A DNA stretch of 64,000 nucleotides from an uncultured Dehalococcoidia bacterium (GTDB taxonomy: Bacteria; Chloroflexota; Dehalococcoidia; Bin125). The stretch covers positions 186,001-250,000 of the forward strand of contig CATQGW010000005.1 of assembly GCA_958295515.1 (NCBI GenBank), written 5' to 3'. The position numbers and the translations under genes are program-made. The notes beneath the pieces were generated by a model. That model saw only the letters and a list, made by a program, of their open reading frames with translations, had not been told where the DNA came from and did no database searches. This document shows positions 1-7,603 of the stretch, one piece after another; positions within the stretch are counted from its first letter, which is position 1; each line of letters opens with the position of its first letter.

Positions 1-2005
1 TGCCGACGGCGACGATCTGCTCCAGCGCGGCGTCGGGCGCGGCGATCACGAGGCCGCGCCCGTTCTGGGCGAGGCGCAGCCGCAGCGCCTGGGCGTTGTC
101 GCCGGTGACGACGACGCCGGCGTCGGCTGCGCCGACGATTTCCAATCCTGCGAGGGTGATGCCTGCGCCGGCCAGGACCAGACCGGCGGCGGTGTTGTGG
201 GCGTCGAGCCGCCAGCCTGCGCCGTCGAGCACTGCGCCGTCGCGCTCCAGCGGCGGGAGCGGCGATTCGAGTGTGATCACGCGCGGCGTAATGCCGTTGT
301 CGAAGGCGATGTAGTCGGCTTCGCCGGCGTTGACGCGGGTGATCGCGTCGCGCAGCGTGTACTCGCCGCGGTCGGCGGCGGAGGCGACCGTGATCAGCCG
401 TTCGCGGGCGGCGGCGAGCGCCGCTTCGGCGTTGATCCGGCCGGCGCCGGAGCGCGTGTCATGACCTTCGGGCCCGATGTCGATCGCGGTTTCCAGCAGC
501 AGTTCGCGCAACAGGCGTCGCTCGACAGCGGCGCTGCCGCCGTTGGCGGCGAGCAGCGCGGGCTGCGCTTCGAGCAGCAGCGCGGCGACGGCGGCGACGT
601 GCGGTGCGGCGGCGGAGGTGCCGAAGAAGCGCTCGCCGAACTCGGTCGCGCCGGAGATGCGCACGCCGTCCACCGCGGCGATATCCGGCTTGGCCGCGCC
701 ATTGTTGGTCGGTCCCTGGCTGCTGTACTGCGCGGTGCGGTTGAGTCCATCCTGATCGTGGGCGATCGCGGCGACAGTGATCACGCCGCCGCCGGCGTCG
801 GCCTGAGCGAGCAGGCTGCTCTCGCCGGTGGCGGTTTCCAGGGCGGACGCGGCGGTTTCGCGGCTGCGGTGCAGAACGAAGAGTTCCAGCTCGAGCGGGT
901 CGGCGGCGGCGCGCCAGTTCTGCACGACCAGCCCGAAGCGGGCGTCGGCGGCTTCGTTGGTATAGACGAGCAGCTCCTGGGGATTGAGCGCGTCGATCGC
1001 CTGGCGGCGCTCGCTGGAGGCGACGACCGCGCCGCTCTGGTCGAGCAGGTAGAGGTCGAAATCGTGCTCGGCGCGGCCCCAGGGTTCGTCCCAGTGGAGC
1101 GCGACGACGACGCGCTCGCCGTGTTCGAGTCGGAAGCGGTTGAGCGGCGCGCCCTGCCGCCAGGTGTGCAGCGGTCCGGGGTTGGGCAGTCCCAGCGCCG
1201 CGCCGTCGACGCCGGCCGAGAAGCGGCCCGACCAGTGCGTCTGCGCCCAGTTGCCGGCGGCGGTGATGTAGGCGCGCAGCGGCCAGTCGGGGTGGGCCAG
1301 CGCGGCTGCGGTGTTGCGCGAGACATCGCTCTGCTGATCGTCGGGATAGAGAAAGCCGACGTCGTCGACGATCACATCAACGCGCTGGGCGAAGTAGCGC
1401 ACGGCGGCGATCATGTCGGTGTCGGTGGCGACCGCGCCGAAGGAGAGTTGCGCGCCGGGCGCGAGGTCGTGGACGAGTTCGAGCATCGCGGTGCCTTCTG
1501 CCCCCTGTTCGAGCCAGCCCGCGCCGAAGGCGAGCGCTTCCGCCAGCTCTGGGGCGTCGCCGCGCTCCTGTACGTCGGCGAGGCCGCGAATGCCGTCGGA
1601 GATGATTGCCACGCGGACGCCGCTGCCATCGACGCCGAAGCGCGCTCGGGCGGCGGCCGCGCCCAGCACTTCATCGCCCTCGGAGATCGTGGAGCCGCTG
1701 GCGAAGAGCGCGTAGTGAGGGGCGGCGACCTCGCGCACGCCGTCGGCGGCGCGTAGGGCGGGCAGCTTCGAGGCGGCGATCCAGCCCTGCACGCGACCCA
1801 GATCGGGCAGCGCCAGCTCGATCTCCAGCCCGAGCGCGGTCAGGTGGGAAAGGTCGGCGAGTTGGTCGGTGAGGCGCAGATCGACGTGCAGGCGGGCGTC
1901 GTCGGGCGGCCCGGCCTGCGCGCCGCCGGGCCGGAACACGGTTGGGCAGGCGACGATCGCCGCCAGCAGCAATACCCGCGCCCAGAGGCCAAACCGCGCC
2001 CGCAT
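1..2005 (-). CDS. Secreted subtilisin-fold (S8-like) protein with CSLREA/beta-helix-like C-terminus, partial
   Basis: The gene runs off the left edge; 668 residues are visible from ATG 2005 (an in-frame GTG lies at 2014). The N-terminus is a signal peptide (MRARFGLW, then a leucine/alanine core, cleavage near GGAQA). A subtilase core follows: Asp137 in RVAIISDG and Ser464 in GTSAAAPH. At the usual His box the protein reads GAEGTAMLELVHDLAPGA, so Glu170 stands where HGT normally places histidine. After the protease comes a segment with TLRDAI and VLDGAG, which resembles the CSLREA module that opens right-handed beta-helix repeats in surface proteins. It is probably exported and acts on, or binds, extracellular material. 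Whether it is an active peptidase is uncertain because of the Glu. The next gene starts divergently only about 30 bp away. Confidence 0.8.
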   Translation of the reverse strand, partial: MRARFGLWARVLLLAAIVACPTVFRPGGAQAGPPDDARLHVDLRLTDQLADLSHLTALGLEIELALPDLGRVQGWIAASKLPALRAADGVREVAAPHYALFASGSTISEGDEVLGAAAARARFGVDGSGVRVAIISDGIRGLADVQERGDAPELAEALAFGAGWLEQGAEGTAMLELVHDLAPGAQLSFGAVATDTDMIAAVRYFAQRVDVIVDDVGFLYPDDQQSDVSRNTAAALAHPDWPLRAYITAAGNWAQTHWSGRFSAGVDGAALGLPNPGPLHTWRQGAPLNRFRLEHGERVVVALHWDEPWGRAEHDFDLYLLDQSGAVVASSERRQAIDALNPQELLVYTNEAADARFGLVVQNWRAAADPLELELFVLHRSRETAASALETATGESSLLAQADAGGGVITVAAIAHDQDGLNRTAQYSSQGPTNNGAAKPDIAAVDGVRISGATEFGERFFGTSAAAPHVAAVAALLLEAQPALLAANGGSAAVERRLLRELLLETAIDIGPEGHDTRSGAGRINAEAALAAARERLITVASAADRGEYTLRDAITRVNAGEADYIAFDNGITPRVITLESPLPPLERDGAVLDGAGWRLDAHNTAAGLVLAGAGITLAGLEIVGAADAGVVVTGDNAQALRLRLAQNGRGLVIAAPDAALEQIVAVG

Positions 2006-2035
2006 GGCGCTCACGGTAGCCAACAGGTTGACTGT

Positions 2036-3226
2036 ATGGTTTCTTCCCCTACTTTTAGCTCTGTGTCGGTTCCCCGCCTGTTTCGTGGATTTCCCTGGTG
2101 GCTGCCGCTGATCACCACTGTGATCGCTGCTGTGGCGGCGGGGCTGCTCGCGGGTTCGACGGCGTCCGGCTACGCAGCCGATGCGCGGATCTGGGTGCAG
2201 ACGGATACGCCCCGCCTGGAGCAGGTCTCGGCGCTCTTCACTACCGAAAAGGTGCTCAAGCGGACGCTGGAGTTCAGCGGCTCCGAGCTGAGCGTTGAAG
2301 AGTTGGAGGCGGCGATCGAGCTGCATCTCGATGATCAATTGTTCAGCGTGACGGTGACCACCGCGGATGCCGATGAAGCCGAACACCTGGTGGCGACGCT
2401 CGCGCAGGTGGCGGTTCAGGAATGCCACGACCGCTCAAACAGCTCGATTCCGGCTGAAGTGATCGGGCTGTCGTGGCCGGGGGCGCGGCCGATCGGCACG
2501 AATCCTGCGGACGCCGCCTCGCTGTCCGGGGTGGCGGCGCTGTTCGGAGGAATCGGGCTCGCGGCGGCGCTGAGCCGTCGGCGGGACCCGCCGCGCAGCT
2601 CGGCGCTGGCGCTGCTGGGGCGGCGCGGCTGGCGTCCACTGGCGATGATCGGCGCGAGGCAAGCGCAGACCAGCGAGCCGCCGCTCTCGGCGAAGCAGCT
2701 GGCCGATTCGATCAGCGCCTCGCTCCACGGCGGCGCGACGACGCTGTTTCTGCCGCTGCACGCGGACGCGGACGCCAGCATCCCGGCGCTGCAAGCGGCG
2801 CGCGCACTGGCGGGGCGCGGACTGCGCACGCTATGGATCGATCTGCGCAACGAGCAGCCGGTGCTGCTGGGCTTGTCCAGCGATCCGGCCAACCCGCCGC
2901 CGACGGTGCAGTCGTTCGACTTCGAGCTGGCGCAGCTGCTGAGCCGCGAAGAGCGGTTGCAGCTGCTGATCGCGGAAAACCGCGAGCATTTCGACGCGAT
3001 CATCGTGGTGTCCGGAGCGCTCGACGACGACGAAGCGACGGCGCGCGCCGCTGATCGGGTGGTGCTGGCCGCGCGGGACGGGTTCAACGCCGAAGCGCCG
3101 GAGATCACCGAGACGGCGGCGCGGGTGGAGTCGGCTGCGCCGGTGCTGGGCATCGCGCTGACCCACGCCAGCAGCGACCGCGTGGACGATTTCGCCGCTG
3201 CCGCCGAGTCGATCGACGAGGACTAG
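2036..3226 (+). CDS. Wzz/BY-kinase-like membrane protein with degenerate ATPase domain
   Basis: 396 residues from ATG 2036. Residues about 18-42 form a membrane helix (WWLPLITTVIAAVAAGLL). A Wzz-like extracytoplasmic part follows (YAADARIWVQTDTPRLEQV, then VTVTTADADEAEHLV), and a second helix lies at about 162-182 before a cluster of arginines. This is the topology of polysaccharide co-polymerases and bacterial tyrosine kinases. The C-terminal half looks like the CpsD/Wzc ATPase fold (LFLPLHADADASIPALQAA, then LRTLWIDLR), but there is no Walker A lysine and no tyrosine-rich tail, so kinase activity is unlikely. A TTGACT hexamer just before the ATG could be a -35 element, in which case GTG 2063 might be the real start. 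The acyl-CoA dehydrogenase follows after 13 bp. Confidence 0.6.
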   Translation: MVSSPTFSSVSVPRLFRGFPWWLPLITTVIAAVAAGLLAGSTASGYAADARIWVQTDTPRLEQVSALFTTEKVLKRTLEFSGSELSVEELEAAIELHLDDQLFSVTVTTADADEAEHLVATLAQVAVQECHDRSNSSIPAEVIGLSWPGARPIGTNPADAASLSGVAALFGGIGLAAALSRRRDPPRSSALALLGRRGWRPLAMIGARQAQTSEPPLSAKQLADSISASLHGGATTLFLPLHADADASIPALQAARALAGRGLRTLWIDLRNEQPVLLGLSSDPANPPPTVQSFDFELAQLLSREERLQLLIAENREHFDAIIVVSGALDDDEATARAADRVVLAARDGFNAEAPEITETAARVESAAPVLGIALTHASSDRVDDFAAAAESIDED

Positions 3227-3239
3227 GGACGCGGGCGCA

Positions 3240-4406
3240 ATGAACAGCGGCTTGCCCGACGATCTGGCGGATTTGCAGGAGCGGCTGTTGGCGTTTGTCG
3301 CGGCGGAGTTGGATCCGCTGACGCGCGGCGTGGACCCGGAAGCGCCGCCGCGCGGGCTGCGCGGCGAAATCGCGCAGCGCAGCGAGGCGGCGGGGTTTTA
3401 CCGCCTCTCGCTGCCGGTTGCCGACGGCGGGCTGGGCGCGGGCGCGCTGCGGATCACGGCGGCGCGTGAAGCGCTGGCCTGTTCGGGCAACCCCTTCGCC
3501 TCGCTCGCGCTGGCGCACGGGCCGGGGATCATGCGGCTGGCCGACAACGACGCGCAGCGCGAGGAGTTGTACGCGCCGGTGCTGGCCGGCCAGCGCAGCG
3601 CGGCGTTCGGCTTCACCGAGGCGCCGGGCGCGCAGCGCACCCAGGCCGTCCCCTGCCGGCTGGCGGGCGGGCAGCCGGGTTTCGCAGTGACGGGCAAAAA
3701 GGCGTTCGTGACGGGCGGCGACAGCGCAGACTGGATCGTGGTGGTGGCCAACGTGCCGCCGAACAGCCACGCCGAAGCGGAAGCGGGCGGCACGGCGCTG
3801 CTGGTCGTCGATCGCGACGCGCCCGGCGCAGAGCAGGGTCCCGTCGGCGCGAGCATCGACGGCGCGACGCACTGCTCGTTCACGTTCACCGAGACGCCTG
3901 TGCCGCAGACGCGGCTGCTGGGCAGGATCGGCGACGGTCTGCCGCGCGCGCTGGCGAACATCGATCAGATGCGCCTGCGCGTCGCCGCCGAGGCGGTAGG
4001 ACTGTCGCGCTGGGCCAACCGCGCAACGCTGAAGCGGATCGAAGGCCCGCACCGCACCGGCACAGCGCTCGCCGAACGCGAACAGGTGCAGGCAATTTTC
4101 GCCGACATGGTGTCGGAGACCTATCAAGCGCGCGCCACGCTCTACCGCGCCGCAGAGGCGCTAGAGCTCAACGCGCCAAGCGCAGCCACAGAGGTCGCAA
4201 TCGCCAAGTCAACGGCGACGGAGACGCTAGGCCGGGTAGTCGATCGCGCAATCCAGCTACACGGCGCGCAAGCCCTACTACGCGGCCACCCGCTGGAGCG
4301 CACGCTGCGCGTAGCAAGGTCGCTGCGGATCGCCGAGGGACCGACGGAGTTGCTGCGTCTGACGATTACGCGGCAAGTTCGGGCGGCGGGGGTGGAGGGG
4401 TTGTAG
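3240..4406 (+). CDS. Acyl-CoA dehydrogenase family protein
   Basis: 388 residues, the usual length for a flavin acyl-CoA dehydrogenase. FAD- and substrate-contact motifs are present: FGFTEAPGAQRTQ (the family's F-x-TEP region) and FAVTGKKAFVTGGDSADWIVVVA (middle beta-barrel domain). The C-terminal helical bundle ends with the ACAD-typical IQLHGAQALLRGHPLERTLR and a basic RSLRIAEGPTELLRL. It oxidises the alpha-beta bond of an acyl-CoA; the chain specificity cannot be read. It lies 13 bp after the membrane protein, in the same direction, so the two may share a transcript without any obvious functional link. The repeat block that follows may end transcription. Confidence 0.88.
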   Translation: MNSGLPDDLADLQERLLAFVAAELDPLTRGVDPEAPPRGLRGEIAQRSEAAGFYRLSLPVADGGLGAGALRITAAREALACSGNPFASLALAHGPGIMRLADNDAQREELYAPVLAGQRSAAFGFTEAPGAQRTQAVPCRLAGGQPGFAVTGKKAFVTGGDSADWIVVVANVPPNSHAEAEAGGTALLVVDRDAPGAEQGPVGASIDGATHCSFTFTETPVPQTRLLGRIGDGLPRALANIDQMRLRVAAEAVGLSRWANRATLKRIEGPHRTGTALAEREQVQAIFADMVSETYQARATLYRAAEALELNAPSAATEVAIAKSTATETLGRVVDRAIQLHGAQALLRGHPLERTLRVARSLRIAEGPTELLRLTITRQVRAAGVEGL

Positions 4407-4419
4407 GGGGGACGGTTTT

Positions 4420-5240
4420 CGTCATTCCCGCACTCGCCCACTCCGTCACACCCGCGCCCCAAAATTCCGTCATACCCGTGCTCCCTACTCCGCCATACCC
4501 GTGCTCCAAAGATCCCGTCATACCCGTGCTTGCCACGGGTATCTCGCCGTGAGCAGCACCAACGCCGCGCCTAGCCGCCGCCCCCTCTCCCGTCATTGCC
4601 GCGCCCCCCCTTCCGTCATATCCGTGCCCTCTTTTCCGTCATACCCGTGCTTGCCACGGGTATCTCGCCGTGAGCAGCACCAACGCCGCGCACAGCCGCC
4701 GCCCCCGCCTCCACCATGCCCGCTCGCAGAGGAGGAGGCACGCTGACTCGTTGCCAATCACAGCGAGATACCCGTGGCAAGCACGGGTATGACGGGATTT
4801 TTGGAGCGCGGGTAGGACGCGGAAGAGGGCACGGGCGTGACGGAGGGCGGGAGGCCGCACGCTGACTCGTCCTGCTCACAGCGAGATACCCGTGGCAAGC
4901 ACGGGTATGACGGGATTTTTGGAGCGCGGGTAGGACGCGGAAGAGAGCACGGGCTGACAGAGGGCGGGAGGCCGCACGCTGACTCGGTGCTGGTGGCAGC
5001 GAGATACCCGTGGCAAGCACGGGTATGACGAGGAAGAGAGCACGGGTGTGACGGGATCTTTGGAGCACGGGAAGGACGGGGAAGAGAGCACGGGCATGAC
5101 GGAGGGCGGGAGGCCGCACGCTGACTCGGTGCTGGTGGCGGCGAGATACCCGTGGCAAGCACGGGTATGACGGGATCCTTTGGAGCGCGGGCATGACAGG
5201 GGCGGGCAGGGCGCGGGAGCACGACATCGGGGAGGACAGC
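4420..5240. repeat. Palindromic repeat block, family A (6 copies)
   Basis: The convergent gap carries six copies of a 23-nt hairpin, with arms ATACCCGTG/CACGGGTAT around loop CTTGC. They start at 4520, 4641, 4768, 4886, 5004 and 5146. The first two point one way and the last four the other. Outer flanks are constant: CGTC before and CTCGC after. The spacers are themselves repeated: CACGCTGACTCGG and GAGGGCGGGAGGCCGC recur, so the block grew by duplication of units of roughly 115-145 bp. No convincing gene is visible. It is probably a REP-like element cluster that also works as a bidirectional terminator. Confidence 0.85.
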
Positions 5241-5888
5241 TCAGTTCGCCGCGCCCAGCCCTGACCAACGCTGCCGCTGGTGCAGATTGACCCGGTCCGC
5301 CAGCTGCCGATTCGTCGCGCGCAGCAGGCGCGCTAGCAGCCGCAGCTGCTCCACCGCCGTCTCGGCCTTGAGCACCTCCTGCTTCACCGACGGCGGGGCC
5401 TCCACCTGCGCGCCGATGTGGTTGACCAGACGGGTCGGGCGCTTGGGTAGGCGGAAGCGGCGCTGCCAGGAGTTTTGGAGGGCGAGCGCCAGGCCGAGGT
5501 GCTGGCGGTAGAGCTCGCTCGTCTCCTGCGACGCGGCGTAGGCGTCGCCGCTTTCGGCGTCGCCGGGATCGTCGAGCAGCTCAACCTCTGCGATCCAGTA
5601 GGGCGCGGCCTCCAGCCGCTCGACGATGCGGAAGCGCTGCTCGCCGCGGCAGAGGATGTTGAAGCGCCCGTCGGCAAACGCTTCGGTCTGCTCGATCCGC
5701 ACCGTGCAGCCGACCTCGTGGGTCTCCTCGGCGCGCCCGCCGCGGCGCAGCAGCGCGATCCCGAAGGCCTCGCCGCTGTCGGTCATGTCGCGCACCAGCT
5801 GGCGGTAGCGCGGCTCGAAGATGTGCAGCGGCACCTCTTCGCCGGGGAAGACGACGATCTGGAGCGGGAAGAGCGGCAGCCGCGCCAT
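5241..5888 (-). CDS. Lon N-terminal (LON substrate-binding) domain protein
   Basis: 215 residues beginning MARLPLFPLQIVVFPGEEVPL, then LHIFEPRYRQLVRDM, the signature of the Lon protease N-terminal PUA-like domain. AFGIALLRRGGRAEETHEVG, then TVRIEQTEAFADGRFNILCRG, continues the fold. The C-terminal half is helical (SVKQEVLKAETAVEQLRLLARLLR). There is no AAA ATPase or Ser-Lys protease domain, so this is the stand-alone LON-domain family (YcaP/cereblon-like fold). Its molecular role in bacteria is poorly defined. It lies 17 bp downstream of the HpaB-like gene in the same direction and is probably co-transcribed with it. Confidence 0.88.
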   Translation of the reverse strand: MARLPLFPLQIVVFPGEEVPLHIFEPRYRQLVRDMTDSGEAFGIALLRRGGRAEETHEVGCTVRIEQTEAFADGRFNILCRGEQRFRIVERLEAAPYWIAEVELLDDPGDAESGDAYAASQETSELYRQHLGLALALQNSWQRRFRLPKRPTRLVNHIGAQVEAPPSVKQEVLKAETAVEQLRLLARLLRATNRQLADRVNLHQRQRWSGLGAAN

Positions 5889-5905
5889 TGTGCGCCCGTT
5901 CGTTT

Positions 5906-7348
5906 CTAGCGCTGGAGGCCGGCCATGCGGCCGACCAGACGCATCACGCGGCGCGCGCCGCCGTTCTCGTTGAACGCGCGGAAGACTTGCAGCCGCTCCG
6001 CCTGCAGCGAGCCCTCGGCGTGGATCGCCAGCACCTCCTGATACGCCCCGTAGTCGGAGGAGGTCAGATCCCGCACGAAGTTGAGCAGCCGCATGCGCTG
6101 CTCGCCCCCGACACCCTCGCGCCCCGCCAGATACTTCTGCAGGAACGGACGCAACTCCTCCTGCTCCCAGTCCTCGTCGCCGGGGCCGGTCACGAGGATG
6201 CCGCCTGCGATCTCCTGCACGTGCTGGACGGCTTCGTGGTAGCCGTGCGCGAAGTGGCTCTTGGCGAGGTTCACGGTCATCGGATCGGGCGCGACCTGGC
6301 CGTTGGGCTTGGCAATGCAGCGGTCGGCGGACTTCTCCAGCAGCGCCCGCGTGGTTTCCGCGTAGGCGATCAGGTCCACGAACTTTTCGCGCACGTGGCC
6401 CGCCCCCAGGATGCCGTTGTAGTCGGCGGCGAGCGCCGCCGCGCCGCCCAGCGCGTCGACCAGCGGGAGCTTGTAGGAGACGGCGGTGAAGCGGTGGTAT
6501 TCGACGAAGGTCAGCGCCAGCTGCCCCGCGGCTTCGGTCCCGCCGTCGAGGAAGATGCGCTCGTTGGGCACGAACACATCGTCGAAGATCGTGATCGTCT
6601 CCATCATCTTGCGCACCGCGGAGATCGGCCGCTCGCCGCTGTGCTGCGCGCCGTCCCCGAAGGGGCTGGCGATGAAGCGCAGCCCCTCGGTCGCCACCGG
6701 CAGCGCGAAGGCGATGCTCCAGTCCTGCTCATCGGGCCCCATCGCGCGGGTCGGCAGCACGATCACCTCGTTGGTGTTGGTCACCACGGAGGTGTGCGCC
6801 TTCGCGCCGCGCACCACCACCCCATCGGGGCGGCGCTCGACCACGCGCAGATACATGTCGGGGTCCGCCTGCTGGCTGGGGCGCTTGACCCGGTCGCCCT
6901 TCATATCCGTCTGCGCCACCGCCAGCGCCAGGTCGTGCTCGCGGCAGTATTCGTAGTAGCTGCGCACGCGCTGGTGGTAGACGGGGTCCTCGAACTCGGC
7001 GGTCACCGCGAGCAGCGCGAAGAGCGCGTCGGTGCCGATCTCCTTGATCAGCACCACCAGCGTGTCGCCCTCCGCAGTCGCGGCCTCGATCAGCTGCGAG
7101 CGCAGCAGCAGGTCCTCGCGCGAGCGCGGAATCTTGTAGTAGCGGCTGTGCCGCCCGCCATCCTCCTCATAGGCCGCCAGCTCGCGGTAGCGCTCCGACT
7201 CCGCCATCTCATAGTCAATCGCCGCATGGCGCACCGCCTTGCCGATCACGGGGTGCGTGGTGACGTCGTCGACGCGCTCCCCGCGGTACCAGATCTCGCG
7301 CTCGTCGCGCAGCGACTCGATGTATTCCTCCGGCGTCCGAAGCCCCAC
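5906..7348 (-). CDS. 4-hydroxyphenylacetate 3-hydroxylase (HpaB) family flavin monooxygenase
   Basis: 480 residues from GTG 7348. That start is chosen because GGAGG lies 6 nt upstream and the protein then begins VGLRTPEEYIESLRDEREI, a typical HpaB N-terminus. The open frame continues upstream only through a palindrome and a G tract. Recognisable stretches are GKAVRHAAIDYE, VERRPDGVVVRGAKAHTS and NTNEVIVLPTRAMGPDEQDW (substrate/flavin loop), and VFVPNERIFLDGG. Family members are FADH2-dependent two-component aromatic hydroxylases, or 4-hydroxybutyryl-CoA dehydratase-like enzymes. The FeS cysteines of the latter are not seen, so a hydroxylase is more likely. No flavin reductase is adjacent. The palindrome at 7420-7449 lies in its upstream region. 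Confidence 0.88.
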   Translation of the reverse strand: MGLRTPEEYIESLRDEREIWYRGERVDDVTTHPVIGKAVRHAAIDYEMAESERYRELAAYEEDGGRHSRYYKIPRSREDLLLRSQLIEAATAEGDTLVVLIKEIGTDALFALLAVTAEFEDPVYHQRVRSYYEYCREHDLALAVAQTDMKGDRVKRPSQQADPDMYLRVVERRPDGVVVRGAKAHTSVVTNTNEVIVLPTRAMGPDEQDWSIAFALPVATEGLRFIASPFGDGAQHSGERPISAVRKMMETITIFDDVFVPNERIFLDGGTEAAGQLALTFVEYHRFTAVSYKLPLVDALGGAAALAADYNGILGAGHVREKFVDLIAYAETTRALLEKSADRCIAKPNGQVAPDPMTVNLAKSHFAHGYHEAVQHVQEIAGGILVTGPGDEDWEQEELRPFLQKYLAGREGVGGEQRMRLLNFVRDLTSSDYGAYQEVLAIHAEGSLQAERLQVFRAFNENGGARRVMRLVGRMAGLQR

Positions 7349-7419
7349 AGCGTCCTCCAATCGCGCAGCGATTGGGGGGATGGTACTCCAGCGGGGAGAG
7401 AGTGCCGCCCCGTCATTCC

Positions 7420-7449
7420 CGCGTGCGCGGGAATGACGGGGAAGGGGGC
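7420..7449. repeat. Single family B palindrome upstream of the HpaB-like gene
   Basis: An isolated, nearly perfect inverted repeat: CCGTCATTCCCGCG on the left and CGCGGGAATGACGG on the right around a 2-nt centre. Unlike the other copies it is symmetric out to the CGTCAT ends, which makes it look like two half-elements joined head to head. It sits between the divergent HpaB-like and surface-protein genes. Confidence 0.8.
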
Positions 7450-7515
7450 GGGCATGACGGGCGGGGAATATAGTCCAACAGGGAAGCCAACTATGTAAAG
7501 CACCCGCAAATTCGA

Positions 7516-7533
7516 GGGGGGGGGGGGGGGGGG
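7516..7533. repeat. G18 homopolymer followed by TAAA
   Basis: Eighteen consecutive G residues followed by TAAATCGG, 70 nt upstream of the surface-protein ATG at 7604 and in the divergent promoter interval. The length would allow slipped-strand changes in promoter spacing. Confidence 0.9.
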
Positions 7534-7603
7534 TAAATCGGCCCCGCTGCGCTGCTACCCTCAGGCAGTACCTCACCTCAACAGGAAGGAACCACCACCC
7601 TCC

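Noticed and set aside
197-1756. Long open frame on the plus strand opposite the subtilisin-like gene
   Set aside because: It is the antisense shadow of the minus-strand protease: composition is Gly/Ala/Val/Arg-rich and no motif is found, while the minus strand has GTSAAAPH and a signal peptide.
4420-5240. CRISPR array from regularly spaced palindromes
   Set aside because: Spacers are themselves repeated and vary in length, orientation flips, and there are no cas genes. REP-like elements explain it.
4366-5268. Several open frames through the repeat block
   Set aside because: They encode the same translated repeat (VIPVLATGIS) in several frames, as expected from palindromic DNA.
5888-7498. 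Plus-strand frame of over 500 codons opposite the HpaB-like gene
   Set aside because: It has no recognisable domain and an antisense-type composition; the HpaB motifs on the minus strand explain the region.
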